64,000 bases of DNA from Clavibacter michiganensis (GCF_002151125.1 NZ_MDJZ01000015.1:275262-339261), one strand, 5' to 3'. Counted from the stretch's first letter, positions 16,559 through 25,404 are shown. Numbers and translations: made by a program. Notes: a model not told the origin generated them from the letters alone.

Positions 16559-17425
16559 ATGACCGACACCACCACCGCGGCCGGCGCATCCGGCACGTTC
16601 ACCATCGGCGGCGACCTGCCCGTCGTCCGTCTCGGCTACGGCACCATGCAGCTGACCGGCGAGGGCGTCTGGGGCGCCCCTGAGGATCCCGCCGAGGCCG
16701 TCCGCGTCATCCGCCGCGCCGCCGAGCTCGGCGTCACGTTCTTCGACACCGCCGACTCCTACGGCCCGTTCGTGGCCGAGGAGCTCCTCAAGGAGGCGCT
16801 GCACCCGTACGCCGACGACGTCGTCATCGCGACCAAGGGCGGGCTCACGCGCCCCGGCCCGGGCGACTGGCAGCCCGTCGGCCGCCCCGAGTACCTGCGC
16901 CAGCAGCTGGAGCTGAGCCTCCGCCACCTCGGCCTCGAGCGCATCGACCTCTACCAGCTGCACCGCATCGACTCGGCCGTGCCGCTCGCCGACCAGATCG
17001 GCGTGCTCAAGGACCTGCAGTCCGAGGGCAAGATCCGCCACATCGGGCTCTCCGAGGTGCAGGTCGACGACGTGAAGGCCGCGCGCGAGATCGCCGACAT
17101 CGTCTCCGTGCAGAACCTCTTCAACCTCGCCAAGCGCGACGCCGAGCCGCTGCTCGACTACGCCGAGGCCGAGGGCCTGGCCTTCATCCCGTGGTTCCCG
17201 CTCGCGACCGGCGAGCTCGCGAAGGACGGCGGCCCGCTCGACGCCCTCGCGAAGCAGCACGACGCGCGCGCCTCGCAGCTCGCGCTCGCCTGGCTCCTCC
17301 GCCGCTCGCCCGTCATGCTGCCGATCCCCGGCACCAAGTCGGTCGGTCACGTCGAGGACAACATCGCCGCGGCGGGCATCGAGCTCACCGACGACGAGTT
17401 CCAGGCGCTCACCGACGCCGTCTGA
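16559..17425 (+). CDS. Aldo/keto reductase
   Basis: NADPH-dependent TIM-barrel oxidoreductase of 288 aa. The catalytic tetrad is complete: [10 protein letters not shown] (D and Y near residues 63 and 68), the lysine in VIATKGG near residue 92 and the histidine in YQLHRID near residue 138. The C-terminal SVGHVEDN segment fits the cofactor-phosphate site. This subgroup (AKR11/YhdN-like) acts on a broad range of aldehydes and ketones. The ATG at 16559 has a GAGGAGGG ribosome binding site. The 250 bp upstream hold the SOS promoter of the divergent gene and no other recognised element. A strong hairpin follows the stop. Confidence 0.9.
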   Translation: MTDTTTAAGASGTFTIGGDLPVVRLGYGTMQLTGEGVWGAPEDPAEAVRVIRRAAELGVTFFDTADSYGPFVAEELLKEALHPYADDVVIATKGGLTRPGPGDWQPVGRPEYLRQQLELSLRHLGLERIDLYQLHRIDSAVPLADQIGVLKDLQSEGKIRHIGLSEVQVDDVKAAREIADIVSVQNLFNLAKRDAEPLLDYAEAEGLAFIPWFPLATGELAKDGGPLDALAKQHDARASQLALAWLLRRSPVMLPIPGTKSVGHVEDNIAAAGIELTDDEFQALTDAV

Positions 17426-17436
17426 TCCACCCGCAC

Positions 17437-17480
17437 GTGCGAGGGCCCCGCAGGACGCGTGTCCTGCGGGGCCCTCGTGC
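17437..17480. terminator. Strong bidirectional terminator hairpin
   Basis: A perfect 16-bp stem (17441-17456 with 17461-17476), extended by wobble pairs, with the tetraloop GCGT. It lies between two converging genes. Confidence 0.85.
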
Positions 17481-17495
17481 GCGGTCGCGGTCCCG

Positions 17496-18605
17496 CTAGG
17501 TCCCGATGCGGGTGCCGGAGTCGTCCGCGAGCCCGAGGTCGTCGAGCTGGGCGAGGAGGCTCGCGCCGTCCGGGGCGTAGACCCACGGGACGGAGCTGTC
17601 GAGCGCGCGCTTCTCCGCCTTGGCCCGGCCGCCCGCGAGCACGGCCTCGCCCGCGCTCAGCTGGCGGATCAGCACGACCTCCACGTTGTCGGGGTGCTGC
17701 TCCGTGAACTCGCCGTACAGCAGCTCGTCGTGCTGGCCGTCGTCGCCCGCGAGGATCCACTTCACCCGCGGGAACTCCTCCGCGAGCCGCCGCAGGTTGT
17801 TGCGCTTGTGCTCCATCCCGCTGCGGAACCACCGGTCGACGGTGGGACCCCAGTCGGTGAGGAGGATGGGGCCCGGCGGGTACAGGTTGCGCGACAGGAA
17901 CCGGGTGAGGGTCGGCGCCACGTTCCACGCGCCGGTCGAGAGGTAGAGCACGGGCGCGCCCGTGTGCTGCAGGCGGAGCCGCTCGTAGAGCACGGCCATG
18001 CCGGGCGTCGGCGTGCGCGCGTGCTCGTCGAGCACGAACGTGTTCCACGCGGCGAGGAACGGCCGGGGGAGCGCGGTCACCATGACGGTGTCGTCGATGT
18101 CGCTGAGGATCCCGGTGCGGACGTCGTCGCCCACGATGAAGACGGGCGCCTCGACGGTCTCGGATCCCTCGGAGCGGATGCGGATCGTGTGCCAGCCGCT
18201 CGGCAGGCTCGCCTCGACGACCGTGTCGACCACGCCGCCGCGGTCGGCCCGCACGTGGTGCTCGGTCCCGTCGATCTCGACGACGACGTCGACGTCGGTG
18301 AGCGGCACGCTCGTGAAGCTCCGCCAGCCGCGGACGACCTTGTCGCCGGCGAGGGCGCGCTTGCTCTTCGGGTCGGTGAGGAGGACGCGGCAGAGGACGC
18401 GGACCCAGCGCACGGATCCGTAGCCGGCGTAGGGGATGACCGTGGGCTCGAGCCCGCGCTTGCGGGCCCGGCCCTCGCGGATCTCGTGGATGCGGTCCTC
18501 GATGCGCGCCGCCCGGTGCAGCACGGGTGCGGCGGCCGGGGACTCGAGGAGCGTGCGGGTCGCGTTCTTCTTCTTCTTCGAGGAGGGGGCCACGCGGCCA
18601 GTCAA
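17496..18605 (-). CDS. App1/DUF2183-like phosphatase domain protein
   Basis: Protein of 369 aa. A basic N-terminus (SSKKKKN) and beta-rich region (residues 55-155, VRWVRVLCRVLLTD) precede an App1 domain with GILSDIDDTVMVTALPR near residues 165-182. The DxDDT signature is that of HAD-type phosphatidate phosphatase App1 in yeast. Further conserved parts are LYLSTGAWNV, LLTDWGP and ILAGDDGQHDELLYGEF near residue 292. A lipid-phosphate substrate is known only for the eukaryotic member; in bacteria the role is open. The first possible start is TTG at 18605; a GTG at 18593 is an equal alternative. Neither has a clear ribosome binding site. Confidence 0.82.
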   Translation of the reverse strand: MTGRVAPSSKKKKNATRTLLESPAAAPVLHRAARIEDRIHEIREGRARKRGLEPTVIPYAGYGSVRWVRVLCRVLLTDPKSKRALAGDKVVRGWRSFTSVPLTDVDVVVEIDGTEHHVRADRGGVVDTVVEASLPSGWHTIRIRSEGSETVEAPVFIVGDDVRTGILSDIDDTVMVTALPRPFLAAWNTFVLDEHARTPTPGMAVLYERLRLQHTGAPVLYLSTGAWNVAPTLTRFLSRNLYPPGPILLTDWGPTVDRWFRSGMEHKRNNLRRLAEEFPRVKWILAGDDGQHDELLYGEFTEQHPDNVEVVLIRQLSAGEAVLAGGRAKAEKRALDSSVPWVYAPDGASLLAQLDDLGLADDSGTRIGT

Positions 18606-18684
18606 CCAGACACGGGGAGCGGCCCGACGCGCCCGCGCATCCGGGCGGCGCCCGCGCGCCCCGTGCGGCGGACGGGCCCGCGGA

Positions 18685-19416
18685 TCACACCGGCCGGGCG
18701 AGCTCCGCCCCGTCCGGCGCTCCCTGGTCGATGCCCGGGCCGACCTCGTCGATCGCGAGCTGCTCGACCACGTCCTCCGCCTGGGCCGCGACGGCGCGCA
18801 GCAGGTCGGGCGAGCCCTCGGCCGTGGGGTCGAGCCACTCCTCGACGACGTCGGGGGAGAGCACGACGGGCATCCGCTCCGCGAGCGCCTCCACCGTGCC
18901 GGCCGACGGCCGGGTGAGGACCGCGCAGCTCAGCACCCAGCGGGACGGGTCGTCGGCGGCGCGCGCGGGATCCCGCCACCACTCGTACAGCGCCGCGAGC
19001 AGCACGGTGCCGTCGCCCGCGCCCACGAGGTACGGGGTGCGGAGGCCGTCGTCGGTCTCGTGGTGCTCGTAGTAGCCCGACACCGGGATCGCCGCGCGCC
19101 GCGACACGAGCGCCTGCAGCAGCTCCGGGCGCGAGCCGAGCTGCTCGGCGGGGACCTCCGCGAGCGGCGGGCCCTGGTCCGGCCCCGGGGATCCCGCCGG
19201 GACGAGGCCCCACCTGGCCGACTCGAGGCGCCGCACCGGCACCTGGTCCTCGGTGTCGCCCTCGGCGCGGCGGGGGAGGGTGTCGACCAGCACCGCGACG
19301 CGCTGGCCGGGCTCGATGCGCCAGGAGGGCGGGGGCACGGCGTCGCCCGCGTGGTCCACGTCGAGCAGCCCGACCAGGTCGTCTGCGGTCGTGGCCCGGG
19401 CGAGGATGCGCGTCAT
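18685..19416 (-). CDS. SRAP (YedK/HMCES-like) protein with degenerate active site
   Basis: Protein of 243 aa that aligns along its length with SOS response-associated peptidases: WRIEPGQRVAVL near residue 32, RWGLVP near 69, GYYEHHE near 114, RMPVVLSP near 181 and GAELARP at the end. SRAP proteins cap abasic sites through Cys2 of an MCGR start, with conserved Asn, Glu and His. Here the start is MTRIL, the INAR-ET segment is replaced by PLAEVPAEQ, and HDR before the RMP motif has become LAER; only the glutamate (E117) remains. No upstream start would restore MCGR. It is therefore probably unable to form the covalent DNA link, yet the frame is intact. The role may be DNA binding without catalysis. 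Confidence 0.8.
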   Translation of the reverse strand: MTRILARATTADDLVGLLDVDHAGDAVPPPSWRIEPGQRVAVLVDTLPRRAEGDTEDQVPVRRLESARWGLVPAGSPGPDQGPPLAEVPAEQLGSRPELLQALVSRRAAIPVSGYYEHHETDDGLRTPYLVGAGDGTVLLAALYEWWRDPARAADDPSRWVLSCAVLTRPSAGTVEALAERMPVVLSPDVVEEWLDPTAEGSPDLLRAVAAQAEDVVEQLAIDEVGPGIDQGAPDGAELARPV

Positions 19417-19607
19417 GCCCTCCATCCTGGCCGACGCGTCCGACGCCGTCCGACGCGCGCACGGGATCCGGGGACTGTCCGCGGAAGCCCCATTTGTTAC
19501 GAAGTGGCGACAGGGGAGGGCCCGGTGCGGTCGTTCCTCGACGAGCGTGGTTCGCTGGTGTGCCTGGCAAGTGTCGATTCGTAGTGCATACGAGGAATGA
19601 GCCACCC

Positions 19608-20513
19608 ATGATCGAGTTCCACCACGTCCGCAAGCAGTACCCGGACGGCACCCTCGCGATCGAGGACTTCAGCCTCGTCGTCCCCTCGCAGACCACGACG
19701 GTCCTCGTCGGATCCTCGGGCTGCGGCAAGACGACCCTCATGCGCATGATCAACCGCATGGTCGAGCCCACCTCGGGCCGCATCGAGATCGACGGCACCG
19801 ACATCGCCACCCAGGACGCCGTGCGGCTCCGTCGCAGCATCGGCTACGTGATGCAGAACTCCGGCCTCCTCCCGCACCGCAAGGTCGTCGACAACATCGC
19901 GACCGTGCCGCGCCTCACGGGCGTCGACAAGAGGACGGCGCGCGAGGGCGCCCTGGCGCTCATGGACACCGTCGGCCTCGACCGCTCGATGGCCGACCGC
20001 TACCCGTCGCAGCTCTCCGGCGGCCAGCAGCAGCGCGTCGGCGTCGCCCGCGGCCTCGCCGTGGACCCGAACATCCTGCTCATGGACGAGCCGTTCGGCG
20101 CCGTGGACCCGCTCGTCCGCGACGACCTGCAGCAGGAGCTGATCCGCCTGCGCACCCAGCTCGACAAGACCGTCGTGTTCGTCACGCATGACATCGACGA
20201 GGCGTTCCTGCTCGGCGACCAGGTCGTGATCCTCGAGAAGGGCGGCCGCATCGCCCAGCAGGGCACGCCGCAGGAAATCCTCTCGAACCCGGCGAACGAC
20301 TTCGTCCGCGACTTCGTGGGCGCCGACAAGGGCAAGCGCGCGCTGCACGTCGAGGAGACCGGCACCGGCCGCGTCCTCGTCGACCGCGACGGCCGGCTCG
20401 TGGGCGTGCTCGACGACGAGGGGCGCTCCGCCGCCCGATCCGCACCCGCGTCGACCGAGGCGGGGGCCGCGCACGCCCCCGGTGCTCCGGCGCAGGGTGC
20501 GGGACCCGCGTGA
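19608..20513 (+). CDS. opuCA: Glycine betaine/choline ABC importer, ATPase subunit
   Basis: ATP-binding subunit of 301 aa. Walker A GSSGCGKTT starts at residue 35, the signature LSGGQQQRVGVARGL is near 134, Walker B ILLMDEPFGAVDP near 155 and the switch histidine in FVTHDIDEAF near 188. It opens a four-gene operon (ATPase, permease, permease, binding protein) in which the coding regions overlap or nearly touch. The C-terminal part (residues 240-301) holds only a short HVEETGTGRVLVD stretch, so the tandem CBS domains that sense ionic strength in classical OpuCA/OpuAA are missing. The ATG at 19608 was chosen from homology (MIEFHHVRKQYPDG). The 190-bp upstream gap shows no operator I can name. 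Confidence 0.9.
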   Translation: MIEFHHVRKQYPDGTLAIEDFSLVVPSQTTTVLVGSSGCGKTTLMRMINRMVEPTSGRIEIDGTDIATQDAVRLRRSIGYVMQNSGLLPHRKVVDNIATVPRLTGVDKRTAREGALALMDTVGLDRSMADRYPSQLSGGQQQRVGVARGLAVDPNILLMDEPFGAVDPLVRDDLQQELIRLRTQLDKTVVFVTHDIDEAFLLGDQVVILEKGGRIAQQGTPQEILSNPANDFVRDFVGADKGKRALHVEETGTGRVLVDRDGRLVGVLDDEGRSAARSAPASTEAGAAHAPGAPAQGAGPA

Positions 20514-21208
20514 ACTGGGTCCTCGCCAACATCTCGACCGTCCTCGACCTGGCGGTCGCGCACGTCGCGCTGTCCGTGGTGCCCGTGCTCCTGGGCCTCG
20601 TGATCTCGCTGCCGCTCGGCTGGCTCGCCAACCGGTACCGACGCTCGCGCGGCGCCCTGCTCACCCTGGGCGGCGCGCTCTACACGATCCCGTCGATCGC
20701 GCTCCTGCTGGCGATGCCGGCCGTCCTCGGCACGAACATCCTCGACCCCCTGAACATCCTCGTGGCGCTGACCGTCTACGCGGTGGCGCTCATGATCCGC
20801 ATCACGTCGGACGCGCTGGCCTCGGTGTCGCCGGACGTGAAGCAGTCCGCGACGGCGATGGGCTACGCGGGGTGGGCCAGGTTCTGGCGGGTCGAGCTGC
20901 CGCTGGCCGGACCCGTGCTGCTGGCCGGGCTCCGCGTGGTCTCCGTCAGCACGGTCAGCATGGTCACCGTCGGCTCGCTGTCCGGGATCCAGAGCCTGGG
21001 GACCATGATCCTCACGGGCTACCGGCGCCAGTTCTACACCGAGATCATCACGGGCATCGTCGGCATCGTCGTGATCGCCCTCGTCTTCGACCTCATCCTC
21101 CTGATCGCCGGCAGGCTGCTCATGCCCTGGTCCGCGCAGCCGTCGCTCCGCACCCGCACCCGCGCGACCCGCCGCGCCTCCCTCGTCACGGATGCGAGCG
21201 CCTCGTGA
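20510..21208 (+). CDS. opuCB: Glycine betaine/choline ABC importer, permease 1
   Basis: Inner-membrane permease of 232 aa with about five to six helices and the BPD_transp_1 coupling motif around SATAMGYAGWARFWRVELPLAGPVLLAG (residues 116-143). The GTG start overlaps the ATPase stop (GTGA), giving tight translational coupling. It should pair with the second permease to form the transmembrane channel. Confidence 0.9.
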   Translation: MNWVLANISTVLDLAVAHVALSVVPVLLGLVISLPLGWLANRYRRSRGALLTLGGALYTIPSIALLLAMPAVLGTNILDPLNILVALTVYAVALMIRITSDALASVSPDVKQSATAMGYAGWARFWRVELPLAGPVLLAGLRVVSVSTVSMVTVGSLSGIQSLGTMILTGYRRQFYTEIITGIVGIVVIALVFDLILLIAGRLLMPWSAQPSLRTRTRATRRASLVTDASAS

Positions 21209-21930
21209 ACCTCTTCGCCGAGGCCATGGGCCTCCTCCTCGACGGCTCCCGGTGGGGCGGCGGCACGGGCTACGGCACGCGGCTCGTCGAGCACCTGGGC
21301 TACACCGCGCTGGCGATGGGCGTCGCAGCGCTCATCGCGATCCCCGCAGGCCTGTACATCGGGCACACGGGGCGCGGGCGCACCGTGGCCGTCGCCTTCT
21401 CCGGCGGGCTCCGCGCGCTGCCGACGCTCGGCGTCCTGGTGCTGCTGGGCCTCCTCTTCGGCATCGGGCTGACGGGTCCGATCCTGACCTTCTCGCTGCT
21501 CGGCATCCCCCCGCTGCTGGCCGGGGTCTACTCGGGCGTGCAGGCCGTGGACCGCGCCGCGATCGACGCGGCGCGCGCGGTGGGCATGACCGAGTGGCAG
21601 ATCCTCGGCCGAGTGGAGATCCCGCTGGCCCTGCCGCTCATGATCAGCGGCTTCCGGGCCGCGATCCTCCAGGTGATCAGCACCGTGACCCTCGGCGCGT
21701 ACCTCGGGCTCGGCGGCCTCGGCCGTGACATCTTCACCGGGCTCACGACGAGCGACTATCCGCTGCTGCTCGCGTCCGCCCTGCTCGTCACCGCGCTCGC
21801 GCTGGTCGTCGACGCGGTCTTCGCGATCGTCCAGCGCACCGTCGTCCCGCGCGGCGTCGTCGCCGCATCCGGACGCACCCCCGACTCACCGCGGACCTCG
21901 TCGAGGTCCGCGGTCAGCACCACCTCCTGA
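21205..21930 (+). CDS. opuCD: Glycine betaine/choline ABC importer, permease 2
   Basis: Permease of 241 aa with five to six helices. The EAA loop AARAVGMTEWQILGRVEIPLALPLMISG lies near residues 122-149, and the LGAYLGLGGLGRDIF segment near 165 is typical of OpuC/YehW-type permeases. The GTG start overlaps the previous stop by 4 nt. It ends 12 nt before the binding protein gene, with a GAAAGGAA ribosome binding site in between. Confidence 0.9.
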   Translation: MNLFAEAMGLLLDGSRWGGGTGYGTRLVEHLGYTALAMGVAALIAIPAGLYIGHTGRGRTVAVAFSGGLRALPTLGVLVLLGLLFGIGLTGPILTFSLLGIPPLLAGVYSGVQAVDRAAIDAARAVGMTEWQILGRVEIPLALPLMISGFRAAILQVISTVTLGAYLGLGGLGRDIFTGLTTSDYPLLLASALLVTALALVVDAVFAIVQRTVVPRGVVAASGRTPDSPRTSSRSAVSTTS

Positions 21931-21942
21931 AAGGAACACAAC

Positions 21943-22869
21943 ATGTCCCACAGCATCACCCGCCGGCTCCTCGTCGGCACCGTCGCGCTGGGCACCGCGA
22001 TGGCCCTCGCCGGCTGCGCGTCCGGCGATCCCCTCGACACCTCGGGCGGATCCGCCTCGGCCGCGCCCACCGACACCATCTCCGTCGGCTCCGCCGCGTT
22101 CGGCGAGAACGTCATCCTGGCCGAGATCTACACCCAGGCCCTCGAGGCCAACGACGTGAAGGTCGCGCGCAACCTGCAGATCGGCGAGCGCGAGGTCTAC
22201 CTGAAGGCGCTCGAGGAGGGGTCCATCGACCTCATCCCCGAGTACACGGGCAACCTGCTCTCCGCCTACGAGCCCGACTCCACGGAGACGTCGAGCGACG
22301 ACGTCTACAGCGCCCTCTCCTCGGCGCTGCCGGACGGCTTCGAGGTGCTCGACCAGTCGCCGGCCGAGGACAAGGACTCCTACAACGTCACCAGGGAGTA
22401 CTCGGAGTCCGAGGGCGTCACGAGCCTCTCCGACCTCGAGGGCAAGGCCGTCCGCGTCGGCGGAGGCGCGGTCCTGGGTGAGCGCCCGTACGGGATCCCC
22501 GGCCTCACCGACGTCTACGGCATCGACGCGAGCCTCGTGAACATCGAGGACCAGGGCGGCCCGAACACCGTCAAGGCCCTCCTCGACGGCCAGGTCGACA
22601 TGGCGAACATCTACACGACCACGCCGTCGATCCTCGACAACGACTTCGTCACGCTCGAGGACCCGGAGAACCTCATCAAGGCCCAGAACGTCGTGCCGCT
22701 CGTCAACACCGCGAAGATGAACCCCGACGTCACGGCGATCCTCGACGAGGTGTCCGCCGCGATCACCACCGAGGACCTCACCGAGATGAACCGCCGCAAC
22801 CAGGGCGACGAGAAGGCGGAGCCCGCCGCCATCGCCGCCGACTGGCTGCAGGAGAAGGCCCTCTTCTAG
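21943..22869 (+). CDS. opuCC: Glycine betaine/choline-binding lipoprotein
   Basis: Substrate-binding protein of 308 aa, exported and lipid-anchored: the signal sequence ends in the lipobox LAGC (Cys25). The mature part carries the OpuAC-type fold with VGSAAFGENVILAEIYTQALE near residue 47, a DLIPEYTGNLLSAY block near 98 that belongs to the choline/betaine cage region, and VDMANIYTTTPSI near 220. It is the last gene of the operon and is followed by a hairpin terminator. The exact ligand (glycine betaine, choline, carnitine or proline betaine) cannot be read from the sequence. Confidence 0.9.
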   Translation: MSHSITRRLLVGTVALGTAMALAGCASGDPLDTSGGSASAAPTDTISVGSAAFGENVILAEIYTQALEANDVKVARNLQIGEREVYLKALEEGSIDLIPEYTGNLLSAYEPDSTETSSDDVYSALSSALPDGFEVLDQSPAEDKDSYNVTREYSESEGVTSLSDLEGKAVRVGGGAVLGERPYGIPGLTDVYGIDASLVNIEDQGGPNTVKALLDGQVDMANIYTTTPSILDNDFVTLEDPENLIKAQNVVPLVNTAKMNPDVTAILDEVSAAITTEDLTEMNRRNQGDEKAEPAAIAADWLQEKALF

Positions 22870-22903
22870 GAGGGGCCGACCGGGCCGCGAGGCCCGTCCC
22901 ACG

Positions 22904-22937
22904 ACGAGGGGCCGACGCGCGAGCGCCGGCCCCTCGT
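22904..22937 (+). terminator. Terminator hairpin of the opuC-type operon
   Basis: An 11-bp perfect stem (ACGAGGGGCCG at 22904-22914 with 22927-22937) and a 12-nt loop, 34 bp after the last stop codon. Confidence 0.75.
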
Positions 22938-23015
22938 GCCGTCGGTGCCCGCGCCGGGCCCGACGGAGCACAATGGATCCACCGCATGTCCTTTCCCGAT
23001 GGCAGGAGCCCGCGC

Positions 23016-23465
23016 ATGGCCAAGAAGAAGTCCCCGACCGGCGAGGTGAGCGTCCTCGGCGCCGTGACGACGGTCGCCCGCGAGGTCCGCAAGCACAGGA
23101 CCGTCGCCGAGTCGGCACCCGAGGGCGAGGGCGCGAACATCCCGCCCGCGCCCAAGCGCAGCCCCGAGGAGCTCAAGCGCGACATCCAGGCCGGCCGCGA
23201 CGAGCTCGCGCGCACCGTCCGCGAGCTCGAGACCGCGCTCGACGTGCCCGCCCGGGCCTCCGAGCTGAAGGCCGACGCCGCCGGACGCGCCCGCGCGATC
23301 CGCGACGACGTGACCTCCCGGGTCCGCACGACCGGCCGCGACCTCTCGCGCCGCACGCGCGCGTTCACCCGGAAGGACCCGGCCGTCGCCGCGTCGATCG
23401 GCGCGGGCGCCGTCGCCGTCGTCCTCGCGGTGGGCGCCGCCGTCGTCTCCGGCGGCCGACGCTGA
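23016..23465 (+). CDS. DUF3618 domain protein
   Basis: Small protein of 149 aa: a basic N-terminus, then the DUF3618 block KRSPEELKRDIQAGRDELARTVREL (about residues 42-66), an amphipathic helical stretch, and a C-terminal membrane helix (VAASIGAGAVAVVLAVGAAVV). The family is common in Actinobacteria and its function is unknown. The ATG at 23016 was preferred to the one at 22986 because AGGAG sits 7 nt upstream. Its TGA stop overlaps the presumed CTG start of the polyketide synthase gene, so it may be co-expressed with the metabolite genes without being part of the pathway. Confidence 0.78.
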   Translation: MAKKKSPTGEVSVLGAVTTVAREVRKHRTVAESAPEGEGANIPPAPKRSPEELKRDIQAGRDELARTVRELETALDVPARASELKADAAGRARAIRDDVTSRVRTTGRDLSRRTRAFTRKDPAVAASIGAGAVAVVLAVGAAVVSGGRR

Positions 23466-24682
23466 CCGCCTCGATCCGCTCCATCGCCACGGCGGTGCCG
23501 CCGACCGTCCTCGCGCAGGAGGGCGTCCGCGACCTCTTCGGCAGCCAGCCGGAGCTCGGGCGGCTCGGCACGCGGCTCGTGTCGGCGGCCTTCAACGCGT
23601 CCGGGATCCGCACGCGGCACACGGTCATCCGCGAGCTCGGCACCGCGCCCGGGATGGCGGGCGCCGACGCACCCGTCGACGACGCCGACGGCGAGCCGGT
23701 CTTCTACGACCGGGCGAGCGGGCGGATCCTCACCCCCGGCACCGGCGCGCGCAACGACACGTACATCGCCGAGGTCCCCGCCCTGCTGCTCGGCGCGGCG
23801 CGCCAGGCGGTCGAGGAGGCCGCCGGGATCGAGGCCTCCGACGTCACGCACGTGGTCACCGTCTCGTGCACGGGCTTCTACGCGCCCGGCCCCGACTACG
23901 CCGTCGTCCGCGGGCTCGGCCTCGGCGCCTCCACCCAGCGCTTCCACCTCGGCTTCATGGGCTGCTACGGCGCGTTCCCGGCGCTGCGGATGGCGTCGCA
24001 GTTCTGCGCCGCCGATCCGGATGCCGTCGTCCTCGTCGTCTGCGTCGAGCTGTGCTCGCTGCACCTGCACTCCTCGAACGACGCCGACACGATCGTCGCG
24101 TCGTCCGTCTTCGGGGACGGGGCCGCGGCCGCCGTCGTCACCGCGCGTCCCGCGCCCGCCGGATCCACCGTGCTCGACCTCGACGCGTTCGAGACCGTCC
24201 TCACGCCCGTGGGCGAGGACGACATGGCCTGGACCATCGGCGACCAGGGCTTCGACATGATCCTGTCGAGCTACGTGCCGAAGATCATCGACGAGCACAT
24301 CACCGGCGCGCTCGAGCCGCTGTGGGCGCAGGTGCCCGCGCTCGCGGGCGTCGCCGCCGCGGAGATCGAGGACTGGGCGATCCATCCCGGCGGCCGCAGC
24401 ATCCTCGACCGCGTGGAGGACCGGCTCGCCCTCGCGCCCGCGCAGCTCGAGGCCTCGCGGTCGACGCTCGCGGAGGTCGGGAACATGTCGAGCGCGACGG
24501 TGCTGTTCGTCCTCCGGCGGATCCTGCACGAGACGCCGCCCGCGGACGTGCCGGGTCGGCCCGATGTCGCGGACGCCGCCCCGGTCGCCGCCACCGGGCC
24601 CGGCGCGGGACGCGTGTGCGCCATGGCGTTCGGCCCCGGCCTCACGGTCGAGACGGCGCTCATGACGCAACGGACCGCCTGA
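23462..24682 (+). CDS. Type III polyketide synthase (chalcone/stilbene synthase superfamily)
   Basis: Homodimeric ketosynthase-like enzyme of about 406 aa that condenses an acyl-CoA starter with malonyl-CoA units and cyclises the chain. The Cys-His-Asn triad is complete: VSCTGFYAPG (C136), WAIHPGG (H308) and GNMSS (N341); the FGPG loop is present near the C-terminus. Start: the conserved N-terminus SIRSIATAVPP begins right after the DUF3618 stop, and the only codon at the right place is CTG (23462, CTGA overlap); a GTG at 23495 would cut the conserved core. It overlaps the downstream methyltransferase by one base. The product (alkylresorcinol, alkylpyrone or naphthol type) cannot be deduced. 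Confidence 0.9.
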   Translation: MTASIRSIATAVPPTVLAQEGVRDLFGSQPELGRLGTRLVSAAFNASGIRTRHTVIRELGTAPGMAGADAPVDDADGEPVFYDRASGRILTPGTGARNDTYIAEVPALLLGAARQAVEEAAGIEASDVTHVVTVSCTGFYAPGPDYAVVRGLGLGASTQRFHLGFMGCYGAFPALRMASQFCAADPDAVVLVVCVELCSLHLHSSNDADTIVASSVFGDGAAAAVVTARPAPAGSTVLDLDAFETVLTPVGEDDMAWTIGDQGFDMILSSYVPKIIDEHITGALEPLWAQVPALAGVAAAEIEDWAIHPGGRSILDRVEDRLALAPAQLEASRSTLAEVGNMSSATVLFVLRRILHETPPADVPGRPDVADAAPVAATGPGAGRVCAMAFGPGLTVETALMTQRTA

Positions 24683-25404
24683 TGGACCTCGCGCGCCGCG
24701 ACGCGGAGCTCACCGAGCTCATGGACGACCCGGACTGCGACCCCGCGGCGCTCGACCGCACCTACGCGCGGTTCCGGGTCGTCAACCGCATGGTCGCCGG
24801 GTGGCGCGGCGTCTACCGGTCGAGGATCCGGCCGCTGCTGTCCGCCGACCGGGAGACGACGCTGCTCGACATCGGCTCGGGCGGCGGCGACGTGCCGCTC
24901 GCCCTCGCGCGGTGGGCGAGGCGCGACGGCCTGCGGCTGCGGGTGACGGGCATCGACCCGGATCCCCGGGCGGCCGCCTACGCGCGCGCCCTGCCCCCGG
25001 ACCCCGACGTCGCGTTCGTCCCCGCGTCGAGCGGCGAGCTCGTGGCCGACGGCCGGCGCTTCGACCTCGTCACCAGCAACCACGTGCTGCACCACCTCGA
25101 CGACGCCGCGTTCGACGCCCTCCTCGCCGACTCGGCCGAGCTCGCGCCGCGCGCGTTCCACAGCGACATCGCGCGCGGCCGTCTCGCCTACGCGCTGTAC
25201 GGCCCCGCGTCCCGGCTCGTGGCGCGCGGCTCCTTCGTGCACGTCGACGGGCTCCGGTCGATCCGCCGCAGCTGGACGCCCGTGGAGCTCGCCCTCCGCG
25301 TGCCCGCCGGCTGGCGCGTCGAGGGCGCCGTGCCGTTCCGTGTGCTCGTGGTGCGCGACCCGGCAGCGGGTCACGCGCATCCCGTGGGTCGCAGCGGCCG
25401 ATGA
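24682..25404 (+). CDS. SAM-dependent methyltransferase
   Basis: Class I methyltransferase of 240 aa. The SAM-binding loop LLDIGSGGGDVPLALA is near residues 54-69, the acidic ribose contact in VTGIDPDP near 91, and SNHVLHHLDD near 130 is the post-II motif. A short helical N-terminal part (ELMDDPDCD) precedes the fold, as in other methyltransferases encoded beside type III polyketide synthases. TGATG overlap with the synthase and ATGA overlap with the monooxygenase show one transcript. O- or C-methylation of the polyketide is inferred from position. Confidence 0.85.
   Translation: MDLARRDAELTELMDDPDCDPAALDRTYARFRVVNRMVAGWRGVYRSRIRPLLSADRETTLLDIGSGGGDVPLALARWARRDGLRLRVTGIDPDPRAAAYARALPPDPDVAFVPASSGELVADGRRFDLVTSNHVLHHLDDAAFDALLADSAELAPRAFHSDIARGRLAYALYGPASRLVARGSFVHVDGLRSIRRSWTPVELALRVPAGWRVEGAVPFRVLVVRDPAAGHAHPVGRSGR

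Noticed and set aside
18685..19605. Upstream start for the SRAP gene to restore the MCGR terminus
   Set aside because: The longer frame contains no Met-Cys-Gly-Arg and includes unrelated sequence, so the loss of Cys2 is real within this sequence.
22973..24682. Type III polyketide synthase starting at 22973 (569 aa)
   Set aside because: The first 163 residues would overlap the whole DUF3618 gene and are Arg/Pro-rich shadow sequence; the conserved enzyme begins near 23462.
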